A stretch of 64,000 nucleotides of DNA. It comes from Devosia ginsengisoli (GTDB taxonomy: Bacteria > Pseudomonadota > Alphaproteobacteria > Rhizobiales > Devosiaceae). Shown here piece by piece: positions 43,589 to 52,322 of this stretch. The stretch's first letter is position 1. Each line of letters starts with the position of its first letter. A model generated the notes under the pieces. That model made no database searches, had not been told where the DNA came from, and saw nothing but the letters and a program-made list of their open reading frames with translations. The translations under genes were made by a program, and so were the position numbers. Location: contig NZ_CP042304.1 in NCBI RefSeq assembly GCF_007859655.1, positions 806,001 through 870,000 on the forward strand. Direction: 5' to 3'.

Positions 43589-44560
43589 ATGCCCAAGCTC
43601 CTCCACACAATCCTGGTCGCCATTCCTCTGGCCTTCACAACCCCTGCCGCTTTCGCCCGGGCCTTCCCTGTCAGCGTGGACCATGCCTATGGCACCACCA
43701 CCATCCAGGCCGCGCCGCAGCGTGTCGTCACCTGGGGCTGGGGTACGCAGGATGCGGTGCTGGCCCTGGGCGTCGTGCCCGTCGGCATCCCGTCGATGAC
43801 CTATGGCGGCGACGGCGAGGGCCTGCTGGCCTGGACCCGCGCGGCGATCGAACAGAGCGGCCAGCCCATGCCGGAAATTCTCGGCGATGGCGCCGGCACC
43901 CCGAATTTCGAAGCCATCGCCGCGCTCGACCCCGATGTCATCATCGCCGTCTATTCCGGCATCACCGAAGCCGAATATGCCCGCCTGAGCCAGATCGCCC
44001 CCACTGTCGTCTTCCCCGAAATCCGTTGGACCGCCAGTTGGCAGGACGTGGTCCGCCTGACCGGTGAAGCCCTCGGCAAGCCCGGCGAAGCCGCCCAGCT
44101 CATCGCCGACACCGAGCAGTTCATCGCCGACGAGGTCGCCAAATACCCCGCCATTGCCGGCAAGACCGTCATCAACTTCGTCGATAGCGGCGAAGGCTCC
44201 ATCTCCATCCGCAAGGCCATCGACCCGCGCACCAAGCTGCTGCTGTCCTTCGGCCTGCTGCCCGCCCCCGAACTCGACAACAGCGATCCCGCTGCCTTCA
44301 ACTACCTGCTGAGCTACGAAAACCTCGCCTCGCTCGATGCCGATATTCTCGTCGCCTTCATGGACAGTTCCGAAGCGTTCTTCGCCCAGCCCTTCGCTGC
44401 CCGCGCGCCGCAGGTCGAAAAGGGCGCTCTCGTCTTGGTCGATGGTGCCTCCACCACTATGGCCGTGGGCGGTGCGGTCACGCCGCTGTCCCTGCGCTGG
44501 GCCTTGCCCGATCTGGTCTCCGCCGTCGGCGCCGCTGCCGAAGCCGCCGAAAAGCCCTGA
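43589..44560 (+). CDS. Metal-chelate (siderophore-type) ABC substrate-binding protein 1
   Basis: 323-residue periplasmic binding protein of the FepB/BtuF fold, with signal peptide (ILVAIPLAFTTPAAFA). Family features are PQRVVTWGWGTQDAVLALG, LDPDVIIAVYSGITEAEYARL and the C-terminal LSLRWALPDL. It is about half identical by eye to the next gene, indicating tandem duplication. No permease or ATPase gene adjoins. It may feed the FecCDE-type importer at 52-56 kb or one elsewhere. Iron is likely but not shown. Confidence 0.87.
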   Translation: MPKLLHTILVAIPLAFTTPAAFARAFPVSVDHAYGTTTIQAAPQRVVTWGWGTQDAVLALGVVPVGIPSMTYGGDGEGLLAWTRAAIEQSGQPMPEILGDGAGTPNFEAIAALDPDVIIAVYSGITEAEYARLSQIAPTVVFPEIRWTASWQDVVRLTGEALGKPGEAAQLIADTEQFIADEVAKYPAIAGKTVINFVDSGEGSISIRKAIDPRTKLLLSFGLLPAPELDNSDPAAFNYLLSYENLASLDADILVAFMDSSEAFFAQPFAARAPQVEKGALVLVDGASTTMAVGGAVTPLSLRWALPDLVSAVGAAAEAAEKP

Positions 44561-44585
44561 TGTTCCAAATCCCTGGAAGACTATC

Positions 44586-45563
44586 ATGAATCATCTCGTC
44601 AGATCCGCCATGGCCGCCGCCATCCTGGCAACAGCCGGCTTTGCCACCGCCGCGCAGGCGCAGACCTTCCCCGTCACCATCGCTCACGCCTTCGGCGAAA
44701 CCACCATTCCCGCCAAGCCGCAGCGCATCGTCACCTGGGGCTGGGCCAGCCAGGATGCCGTGCTGGCGCTGGGCGAAGTCCCGGTCGGCATTCCGTACTT
44801 CGCCTATGGCGGCGACGAAAACGGCGCCCTGGGCTGGGACAAGGATGCCGTGGCCGCGCTGGGCGGCACATTCCCCACCATCCTGCCGGCGGGCAATGAC
44901 GTCCCGATAGAAGCCGTCGCCGCCCTCCAGCCCGATCTCATCATCGCCGTCTATTCCGGCCTGACCGAGGACGAATACAATACCCTCAGCGGCATCGCCC
45001 CCGTCGTCGCCTATCCCGAACTGCCCTGGAGCACCGCCTGGCAGGAGGTCATCACCACCTCGGGCAAGGCCATCGGCAAGGGTGCCGAAGCCGAAGCCCT
45101 CGTCGCCGAACTCGAACAGTTCATGGCCGACGAAACCGCAAAATATCCCGAAGTGCAGGGTGCCACCTTCGCCGGCATTGCCGAATATAATGGCGAAGTC
45201 GCCGTCTATGCCGGGCTCGATCCGCGCATGAGCTTCCTCGAAGATCTCGGCATGGTCCTCGCCCCCAGCGTCACCGAACTGGCCCAGGGCGAAAGCTTCT
45301 TCTATTCGCTGAGCTTCGAAACCTTCGACCGCCTCACCAGCGACATCCTGATCTCCTATTTCGAGACCCCCGAAACCGACGCCGCCTTCTTCGCCAATTC
45401 CCTCGTCGCCCTGCAGCCTCAGGTCAAATCCGGCGCCGTCGCCCATGTCGTGGGCGCCGAACTGATCAATTCAGTCTCCCCGCCCACCGCGCTCTCGATC
45501 AGGTGGGGCTTTCCCCAATACATCAAGCTGATCGCCGACGCGGCGAAGGCGGCCGGGAAGTAG
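44586..45563 (+). CDS. Metal-chelate (siderophore-type) ABC substrate-binding protein 2
   Basis: 325 residues with signal peptide (AMAAAILATAGFATAAQA). Shared blocks with its neighbour include PQRIVTWGWASQDAVLALGEVPVGIP, shortened here to its first part PQRIVTWGWASQDAV, and PDLIIAVYSGLTEDEY. ATG 44586 is chosen; an in-frame extension runs into the upstream gene in another frame. Divergence from its paralogue in the middle third suggests different ligands. It is separated from gene 1 by 25 bp, so the two are co-transcribed. Confidence 0.87.
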   Translation: MNHLVRSAMAAAILATAGFATAAQAQTFPVTIAHAFGETTIPAKPQRIVTWGWASQDAVLALGEVPVGIPYFAYGGDENGALGWDKDAVAALGGTFPTILPAGNDVPIEAVAALQPDLIIAVYSGLTEDEYNTLSGIAPVVAYPELPWSTAWQEVITTSGKAIGKGAEAEALVAELEQFMADETAKYPEVQGATFAGIAEYNGEVAVYAGLDPRMSFLEDLGMVLAPSVTELAQGESFFYSLSFETFDRLTSDILISYFETPETDAAFFANSLVALQPQVKSGAVAHVVGAELINSVSPPTALSIRWGFPQYIKLIADAAKAAGK

Positions 45564-45598
45564 GCAGGGGCAGGGCACTCTCTTCCCGCACTCACGGT

Positions 45599-45715
45599 GT
45601 CACCCCGGCCTTGAGCCTGGGCCCATCTCGAGATCAGGCCACAGCCGCGAGGTGTGGCGATCGGCGGGACGATCTGGCGGCTGTTATGGCGATCCCGACT
45701 CAAGGCCGGGATGAC
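45599..45715. repeat. Inverted repeat family E
   Basis: GTCACCCCGGCCTTGAG (45599-45615) faces CTCAAGGCCGGGATGAC (45699-45715), a 17-bp pair with one mismatch. It fills much of the gap before hom. Confidence 0.8.
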
Positions 45716-45814
45716 ATCGTGGTAGCGGCGAATGAAGGGCAAGCCGAGTCGCATCTTCGGCCCGCAACCCACACAAGCCGCTGACTTTTCCATCAAACTC
45801 CTATTGACGACTAG

Positions 45815-45828
45815 GCATATTCCTATGC
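45815..45828. promoter_or_regulatory. Short palindrome just upstream of hom
   Basis: GCATATTCCTATGC is a 5-bp inverted repeat with a 4-bp spacer, 14 bp before the hom ATG and 6 bp after a possible -35 (TTGACG, 45804-45809). It could be an operator for the DNA-binding-like N-terminus of the following protein. Confidence 0.35.
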
Positions 45829-45841
45829 ACATGGCGCCACC

Positions 45842-47350
45842 ATGAGTGATATTGCTTCCTTCCGCCAAGCCGTCGAAACCTTCATCTCCGCCCGTGGCTG
45901 GACGCCGACACGGTTCGGCCGCACCGTCGCGGGCGATCCGCTGTTCGTCTTCGACTTGCGCGAGGGCCGCGAGCCGCGCTCCGATACCCGCACGCGTATC
46001 CTCAAGGCCATGCAGGATTTCGGCGATGGCGAAACCCAGACGCCCCTGCGCGTCGGCGTCGCCGGCCTCGGCAATGTCGGCGCCACCCTGGTCCGCATCC
46101 TGCAGAAGGACGCCGCCGACCTCACGCGAAAGCTAGGGCGCCAGCTCGTCGTGACGGCTGTTGCCGCGCGCTCGCGATCCCGCGACCGCGGCATTGATAT
46201 TTCCGGGCTCGACTGGTTCGACGATCCGGTCGCCCTCGCCAAGTCCGACGGCATCGATCTCTTCGTCGAACTGATCGGCGGCGAAGACGGCCCCGCTTTT
46301 GCTGCTGTGAAAGCTGCCCTCGAAATCGGCCGCCCCGTCGTCACTGCCAACAAGGCGCTGCTCGCCAAGCACGGCGTGACCCTTGCTCGCCTCGCCGAGG
46401 AATCCGGCGCCCAGCTCGGCTTCGAGGCCGCCGTGGCCGGCGGCATCCCCGTCATCAAGACCCTGCGCGAGGGCCTGGGTTCGGCCCGCATCGCCAAGGT
46501 CTTCGGCATCATGAACGGCACCTGCAATTACATCCTCACCCGCATGGGCAATGAGGACATCAGTTTCGCCGACTGCCTCAAGGACGCGCAGGCCCTGGGC
46601 TATGCCGAAGCCGACCCCACTTTCGACGTCGAAGGCTTCGACACCGCCCACAAGCTCTCCATTCTCGCCACGCTCTGCTTCGGCTACGAGATCGCGCCCA
46701 ACGAGATCCGCGTGGAAGGCATTTCCCGCATCACCCAGCACGATATCAAGGTCGCCGCCGAACTCGGCTACAAGATCAAGCTGCTCGGCATCGCCCAGCG
46801 CACCGATCAGGGCATCGAGCAGCGCGTGCACCCCACTTTCGTGCCCAAGGGCTCGGCCATTGCCGGCGTCGATGGCGTGATGAATGCCGTGGCGCTCGAA
46901 ACCGACCACGTGCACGAACTGCTGCTGGCCGGCCCCGGCGCCGGCGGCCCACCCACCGCCTCCTCGGTGCTGTCTGATATTCTCGACATCGCCCGCGGCA
47001 CCCGCGTGCCGCCTCTGGGCGTACCCAGCCACGAGCTGCTGCCCTATAAACAGGCCCCCAACCGCGCGCATGATGGTGGCTATTATATCCGCCTCAATGC
47101 CAAGGATGTGCCCGGCGCCCTGGCCGCCATCTCCACCCGCATGGGCGAACGTGGCATTTCCATCGATTCCGTCATCCAGCGGTCCGATTTGGGCGCTAAA
47201 GCCGTCGCGCCGGATGGCTCGCCCACCCGCACCGTGGTGATGATCACCCAGCAGACTTTGGAATCGTCCGTGCGTGAATCGCTTGCGCAGATCGCCGCCG
47301 ACGGGTTTATCGTCGGTGAACCGCAATTGATCCGGATCGAAACGCTCTGA
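45842..47350 (+). CDS. hom: Homoserine dehydrogenase with N-terminal HTH-like extension
   Basis: Makes homoserine from aspartate semialdehyde for Thr/Met synthesis. From about residue 67 it is a standard enzyme: VGVAGLGNVGATLVRIL (nucleotide loop), VTANKALLAKHG, FGIMNGTCNYILTRM, EADPTFDVEGFDTAHKL (catalytic Asp and Lys), and an ACT domain (about 410-500) for feedback control. The first 60 residues (FISARGWTPTRFGRTVAGDP...FDLREGREP) resemble a small alphaproteobacterial helix-turn-helix family and are not part of normal Hom. ATG 45842 has no clear ribosome site; ATG 46010 would give an ordinary enzyme. Confidence 0.92.
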   Translation: MSDIASFRQAVETFISARGWTPTRFGRTVAGDPLFVFDLREGREPRSDTRTRILKAMQDFGDGETQTPLRVGVAGLGNVGATLVRILQKDAADLTRKLGRQLVVTAVAARSRSRDRGIDISGLDWFDDPVALAKSDGIDLFVELIGGEDGPAFAAVKAALEIGRPVVTANKALLAKHGVTLARLAEESGAQLGFEAAVAGGIPVIKTLREGLGSARIAKVFGIMNGTCNYILTRMGNEDISFADCLKDAQALGYAEADPTFDVEGFDTAHKLSILATLCFGYEIAPNEIRVEGISRITQHDIKVAAELGYKIKLLGIAQRTDQGIEQRVHPTFVPKGSAIAGVDGVMNAVALETDHVHELLLAGPGAGGPPTASSVLSDILDIARGTRVPPLGVPSHELLPYKQAPNRAHDGGYYIRLNAKDVPGALAAISTRMGERGISIDSVIQRSDLGAKAVAPDGSPTRTVVMITQQTLESSVRESLAQIAADGFIVGEPQLIRIETL

Positions 47351-47387
47351 TATCCCCACCCGGGGCAAGTCAGGCCCGGGAGGAAAT

Positions 47388-48374
47388 ATGAGACTTTCGA
47401 AGGTCGAGGGCGAAAAAACCCCCGCCAACCTGCATCGCAGCCTGGCGCTGGAACTGGTGCGCGTCACTGAGCGCGCTGCCATCGCCGCTGCCGAATGGCG
47501 CGGCAAGGGCAATGAGCAGGCGGCCGACGAAGCCGCCGTGCTCGCCATGAAGGCCGAGCTCGACCGCGTCGCCATTTCCGGCCGCATCGTCATCGGCGAA
47601 GGCGAAGCCGGCGAGGTCGACAATCTCTATATCGGCCAATCCGTCGGCGCTGGGCAGGGGCCTGAGGTCGATATTGCCGTCGATCCGCTCGAAGGCGTCA
47701 CCCTCTGCGCCAAGAACCAGCCCGATTCCATCGTCGTGCTGGCCATGGCCGAGCGCGGTGGCCTGCTCAACGTCGCCCGCAACGTCTATATGCACAAGAT
47801 CGCCATCGGCGCCGAATACGCGCCCGGCACCGTCCATATCGACTGGACGGCCACCGAAAACGTCAAGGCGCTCGCCAAGGCCAAGGGCGTGCCGCTAAGC
47901 GAAATCACCGCCATCGTGCTCGATCGCCCGCGCCACGCCGCCCTCATCGAGGAGCTGCGCACCACTGGCGTCGCCGTCAAGCTCATCAGCGACGGCGACA
48001 TTGCCGGCGTCATCCACGCGGTCAATACCGAGGATACCGGCATCGATATCTATCTCGGCTCCGGCGGCGCCCCCGAAGGCGTCCTCGCCGCTGCCGCTCT
48101 CCGCTGCATTGGCGGCCAGATGCAGGGCAAGCTCATCCTCGACACCCCGCCCAAGCGCGACCGCGCTGTGGCCATGGGCATTACCGACCCCAACCGCATC
48201 TACGATGTCACCGATCTGGCTGCGGGCGACGTCCTCGTCGCCGCCACCGGCGTCACCGACGGCACCTTGCTGGAAGGCATCCGCCTCCGCCGCAACGCGG
48301 TGCAAACCAGCACCATCGTCATGCGCTCCTGGAGCCAGACCGTTCGCTGGATCAAGGCGCAGCACGCACGGTAA
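47388..48374 (+). CDS. glpX: Fructose-1,6-bisphosphatase class II
   Basis: Hydrolyses fructose 1,6-bisphosphate in gluconeogenesis, 328 residues. Family blocks include RVTERAAIAAAEWRGKGN, GRIVIGEGEAGEVDNL (metal-binding Glu), DIAVDPLEGVTLCAKNQPDS (metal Asp and Glu), and YLGSGGAPEGVLAAAALRCIGG. GGGAGGAAAT precedes the ATG. It follows hom by 37 bp in the order usual for these bacteria. Confidence 0.95.
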   Translation: MRLSKVEGEKTPANLHRSLALELVRVTERAAIAAAEWRGKGNEQAADEAAVLAMKAELDRVAISGRIVIGEGEAGEVDNLYIGQSVGAGQGPEVDIAVDPLEGVTLCAKNQPDSIVVLAMAERGGLLNVARNVYMHKIAIGAEYAPGTVHIDWTATENVKALAKAKGVPLSEITAIVLDRPRHAALIEELRTTGVAVKLISDGDIAGVIHAVNTEDTGIDIYLGSGGAPEGVLAAAALRCIGGQMQGKLILDTPPKRDRAVAMGITDPNRIYDVTDLAAGDVLVAATGVTDGTLLEGIRLRRNAVQTSTIVMRSWSQTVRWIKAQHAR

Positions 48375-48381
48375 AGCGGCG

Positions 48382-48424
48382 AGTAGCCCTAACGGTGAGC
48401 TTGTCGAACCACGAGGGCGTGGCA
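48382..48424 (+). repeat. Family A repeat, single arm
   Basis: AACGGTGAGCTTGTCGAACC followed by ACGAGGGCGTGGCA, directly before a family B copy. Same unit as at 55381. Confidence 0.75.
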
Positions 48425-48436
48425 GATACCGCTCGC

Positions 48437-48674
48437 CCAAGAGTGGAGCCACCCCTCGCCCCTTGCGGGAGAGGGGGTAATTTCTTCGTTCAGAAGAAAT
48501 TACGGGTGAGGGGCTTCGAACCGGCCGAAGGCAAAATCGCTCCAGTGGAGCGATTTTAGGCGAGAAGGCCATGAGCGCTATGCGCGAATGGCAGGCGCCC
48601 TCCCATGCTTCACCGCCCGTGAAAGCGACCCCTCATCCGCCCTTCGGGCACCTTCTCCCGCAAGGGGAGAAGGG
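48437..48674 (+). repeat. Palindromic repeat, family B copy at 48.5 kb
   Basis: Hairpin 48477-48503 has an 11-bp stem and GTTCA loop. Relative to the 15.3-kb copy, its third stem pair from the loop side changes from C-G to T-A on both arms. Positions 48437-48592 otherwise differ by one base from 15256-15411. With the family A arm it explains most of the 413-bp gap before recJ; no gene is seen. Confidence 0.85.
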
Positions 48675-48787
48675 GAACTCGTTGCCTGCCAAACACACCG
48701 GCCGGATTCCTCCCCCTTTTCAGGGGGAGGCTAGGAGGGGGTACTCTTCCTCTTCCCACCACCTCCCAAATCGCCTACCTCTCCCTC

Positions 48788-50578
48788 ATGCTCGACGCGC
48801 CGCGCCCTTTCCTTGACGTCACCCGCTCGGTCACCGGCCGCGCCTGGATCGACCGGCTCGATGCCGCCACCACCCGTACGGCCACCGCCATCGCCCAGCG
48901 CGCCGGCATCTCCGAAATCCTCGCCCGCATCATCGCCGCCCGCGGCGTGAGCCTCGATGAAGCCGCCACCTGGCTCGAGCCCACCATTCGCGGCCTCATG
49001 CCCGATCCCTCGACGCTGACCGCCATGGATGCCCTGGCCGAGCGCCTCGCCAAGGCCATATCAGACAACGAGGCCATTGCCCTCTTCGGCGATTACGATG
49101 TCGACGGCGCCTGTTCCTGCGCCCTCATGGCCAGATACCTGCGCCATTTCGGCATCGAGCCGCAGGTCCACATCCCCGACCGCATTTTCGAAGGCTATGG
49201 CCCCAATATCGCGGCCATGGACAAGCTGATCGATTCCGGTGCCACCCTCATCATCACCCTCGATTGCGGCACCACCAGCGACGGCCCCATCGCCCATGCG
49301 CGGCAGAGGGGCGCCGATGTGCTGGTCATTGACCACCACCTCAGCGACCACGAGCTCCCCGACGCCACCGCTCTGGTCAATCCCAACCGCCCCGACGATA
49401 TTTCCGGCCTCGGCTATCTCTGTGCCGCCGGCGTCACCTTCATGGTGCTGGTCGCCGTCAACCGCGCCTTGCGTAACCGCGGCGACACCGGTCTGCCGGA
49501 CCTGCTGAAACTGCTCGACCTCGTGGCGCTTGCCACCATCTGCGATGTCGTCCCGCTCACCGGCCTCAACCGCGCCTTCGTCGTCCGCGGCCTCGAAGTC
49601 GCCCGCCGCGGCGACAACAAGGGCATTGCCGCCCTGGCGCTCGCCGCCCGGCTCAGCGGCCCGCTCAATCCCTATCATCTCGGCTTCCTCATCGGCCCGC
49701 GCATCAATGCCGGCGGCCGCATCGGCAATGCCGCCATGGGCACTGAACTGCTGACCGTGGACGATGAACACCACGCCCTCGCCATCGCCGCCCGGCTCGA
49801 CGAACTCAATGCGGAGCGCCAGCGCATCGAGGTCGAGGCTGTGGAGGAAGCCGCCGCCGTCGCCGAAATGGAAATCGGCAGCGGGGAGGGGCCGCCGGTC
49901 CTCGTCCTCGCTTCAGCCAATTGGCATCCCGGCGTTGCCGGCCTCATCGCCGCCCGCCTGCGCGAACGCTTCGAGCGCCCCACCTTCGCCATCGCCCTCG
50001 GCCCCGATGGCACGGGCACCGGCTCGGGTCGCTCCATGCCCGGCGTCGATCTCGGCCGCGCCGTCATCGAGGCGGTAGAACTCGGCCTCGTCGCCAAGGG
50101 TGGCGGCCATGCCATGGCGGCCGGCGTCACCATCAAGCCGGGCCAGCTCGGCCCGTTCCGCTCCTTCCTCGCCGGGGCGCTCTCGGTCGATGTCACCGCC
50201 GCCCGCGCCGCCACCGCGCTCTCCATCGATGCGGCACTGACAGCGCGCGGCGCCAGCCTCGATCTGGTGCATGATCTGGAGCGGGCAGGGCCTTATGGAT
50301 CAGGCAATCCCGGCCCGGTCTTCGCCTTTCCCGCCCATCGCGCCCGCTTCGCCCAGGTCGTCGGCAAGGGCGGCCATGTCAGTTTCACCCTGGCCTCCGA
50401 GGATGGCGCCCGCCTCAAGGCCATCGCCTTCCGCGCCGCCAGCACGGCCATTGGCGATGCCCTGCTGCGCGATGGCGATTCGGCGTTCCACTTCGCCGGC
50501 GCGCTCTCCATCGATCACTATCAGGGCCGCGAGCAGGTGCAGCTCCGCCTTACCGATCTGGCCCGCCCCAAGGGGTGA
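48788..50578 (+). CDS. recJ: Single-stranded-DNA-specific 5'-3' exonuclease RecJ
   Basis: Repair and recombination nuclease, 596 residues. DHH-domain metal motifs are FGDYDVDGACSCALM, LDCGTTSDGP and VIDHHLSDHE. The DHHA1 part is seen in HPGVAGLIAARLRERF and GGGHAMAAGVTIK, and an OB-like C-terminus follows. Length is normal for RecJ. It sits downstream of glpX, separated only by repeats. Confidence 0.95.
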   Translation: MLDAPRPFLDVTRSVTGRAWIDRLDAATTRTATAIAQRAGISEILARIIAARGVSLDEAATWLEPTIRGLMPDPSTLTAMDALAERLAKAISDNEAIALFGDYDVDGACSCALMARYLRHFGIEPQVHIPDRIFEGYGPNIAAMDKLIDSGATLIITLDCGTTSDGPIAHARQRGADVLVIDHHLSDHELPDATALVNPNRPDDISGLGYLCAAGVTFMVLVAVNRALRNRGDTGLPDLLKLLDLVALATICDVVPLTGLNRAFVVRGLEVARRGDNKGIAALALAARLSGPLNPYHLGFLIGPRINAGGRIGNAAMGTELLTVDDEHHALAIAARLDELNAERQRIEVEAVEEAAAVAEMEIGSGEGPPVLVLASANWHPGVAGLIAARLRERFERPTFAIALGPDGTGTGSGRSMPGVDLGRAVIEAVELGLVAKGGGHAMAAGVTIKPGQLGPFRSFLAGALSVDVTAARAATALSIDAALTARGASLDLVHDLERAGPYGSGNPGPVFAFPAHRARFAQVVGKGGHVSFTLASEDGARLKAIAFRAASTAIGDALLRDGDSAFHFAGALSIDHYQGREQVQLRLTDLARPKG

Positions 50579-50742
50579 AATCGCAGAAACTGCTGCTTGC
50601 ATATCCCCTTATGGCGGATAAACTGGCTTCAGGCAGACCCTGGAGGCGCTGTTTTCCGCTCAAGGGTGTGCCGCCGACACGCGCATTGAGACGACAGCTC
50701 GGATGCTGTCGCCAGGTTTAGTAATTTGGATCAAGCGGCCCG

Positions 50743-51981
50743 ATGACGAAGTCCCTAGCAGAAAATTCCACCGATACCGGCGCAACCCTGTGGACCCGGT
50801 TTGCCTCCTGGGCCGTCGAGCGTATCGGCGTGACCATGATCGGCAAGCCCAGCCATGGCGCGCTGACTGTCATTTTCCCCAATGGCCGCACCCGCACGGT
50901 CGGCAATCCGGCGACCGGCGAACACGCCGTGCTGCGCCTCAGAAATTTCCGCGTCCTCACCGAGGCCATGCAGCGCGGCACCGTGGGTTTTGCCGCCGCC
51001 TACATGAATGGCGATATCGAAGTGGACGACCTCACGGCCCTGTTCCGCTTCTTCCTGCAGAACCGCGACATGTTCGAAAGCGCCAATCCCGGCTTTTTCC
51101 GCAAGGCCGCCGGCGACCTGCATTACCACCTGGCGCGCCGCAACACGCTCGAAGGCTCCAAGAAGAACATCGCCGAGCACTATGACCTCGGCAACGATTT
51201 CTACGGCCAGTGGCTCGACCCCTCGATGACCTATTCCTCGGCGGTCTTCACCTCCGGCGACCAGAGCCTCGAAGAAGCCCAACTCGCCAAATACCGCCGC
51301 GTCGCCGACATGGCCGGCATCACCGAGGGCTCCTCCGTGCTCGAAATCGGCTGTGGTTGGGGTGGTTTCGCCGAAACCGTCGCCCGCGACTACAAGGCCC
51401 ACCTGCGCGGCATTACCCTCTCCGCCGAACAGCTCAAATTCGGCCTCGAACGCCTGGCGCGCCAGGGCCTCGACAAATTCGCCACCCTGGTCTTCGAGGA
51501 TTATCGCCACACCGAAGGCCAGTTCGACCATATCGGCTCCATCGAGATGATCGAGGCCGTCGGCGAGGACAACTGGCCGAGCTATTTCCAGACCATCCAC
51601 GACCGCCTCAAGCCCGGCGGCACTGCCGCCATCCAGGCCATCACCATCCGCGAAGAGGATTTCGACGGCTACAAGAGCGGCCCCGATTTCATCCAGCGCT
51701 ACATCTTCCCCGGCGGCATGCTGCTGACCAAGACGGTGATGAAAGACTTCGGCGACAAGTACAATCTGGTGCTCGAAAACGTCGAAACCTTCCGCCTCTC
51801 CTATGCCCGCACCCTCAAGCTCTGGCGCGAACGCTTCCTCGAGCGCTGGCCCATGATCGCCCCGCTCGGCTACGACGAAGAATTCAAACGCAAGTGGGTC
51901 TACTACCTCTCCTATTGCGAAGCCGGCTTCACCGAAGGCTCCATCGACGTCGGCATCTACCAATACCGCAAACCGGCCTGA
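50743..51981 (+). CDS. cfa: Cyclopropane-fatty-acyl-phospholipid synthase
   Basis: SAM-dependent enzyme that adds a methylene bridge to unsaturated acyl chains of membrane lipids, 412 residues. SAM loop VLEIGCGWGGFAE near residue 200, preceded by HYDLGNDFYGQWLDPSMTYS, and followed by GSIEMIEAVGE and FIQRYIFPGGMLL, all typical. It could also belong to the related tuberculostearic-type methyltransferases, but the match to Cfa is better. The start has no strong ribosome site. Confidence 0.92.
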   Translation: MTKSLAENSTDTGATLWTRFASWAVERIGVTMIGKPSHGALTVIFPNGRTRTVGNPATGEHAVLRLRNFRVLTEAMQRGTVGFAAAYMNGDIEVDDLTALFRFFLQNRDMFESANPGFFRKAAGDLHYHLARRNTLEGSKKNIAEHYDLGNDFYGQWLDPSMTYSSAVFTSGDQSLEEAQLAKYRRVADMAGITEGSSVLEIGCGWGGFAETVARDYKAHLRGITLSAEQLKFGLERLARQGLDKFATLVFEDYRHTEGQFDHIGSIEMIEAVGEDNWPSYFQTIHDRLKPGGTAAIQAITIREEDFDGYKSGPDFIQRYIFPGGMLLTKTVMKDFGDKYNLVLENVETFRLSYARTLKLWRERFLERWPMIAPLGYDEEFKRKWVYYLSYCEAGFTEGSIDVGIYQYRKPA

Positions 51982-52031
51982 CCGCCGCTCTGCGGCCCTC
52001 ATGTTAGGGAGTGTAGACCTGAAGCGCAGGC

Positions 52032-52182
52032 CTTACCCTCTCCCCTCGTGGGAGAGGGTGGAAATCCGCGTCCAGCGGATTTCCGGGTGAGGGGGCTGCG
52101 CCATCCCATGCTTCACTGCCAACGGACAGCCCGGCGCCCCCTCATCCGCCCTTCGGGCACCTTCTCCCACGAGGGGAGAAGG
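52032..52182 (+). repeat. Palindromic repeat, family B copy at 52.1 kb
   Basis: Hairpin 52060-52084 has arms GGAAATCCGC and GCGGATTTCC and loop GTCCA. A closing CCCTCATCCGCCC...GGGGAGAAGGG block ends at 52182. It occupies the 341-bp gap between cfa and the importer; no gene is seen in the rest. Confidence 0.85.
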
Positions 52183-52322
52183 GAAAGCACCCAGACATCC
52201 AGAATAGGCATCCCCTCAGGGTGCCAGTCGTCCCACACTCCCTTGCGCTAAACATGACTTGACCAATCAACTTACCTCCCGTAGGGAACGGCCAAGTTTC
52301 GTCACCAGCGCATGAGCCGAAA

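Noticed and set aside
48388..48680. Possible CRISPR-like array from clustered palindromes
   Set aside because: Units are different repeat families without regular spacing or unique spacers, and no cas gene is in the window.
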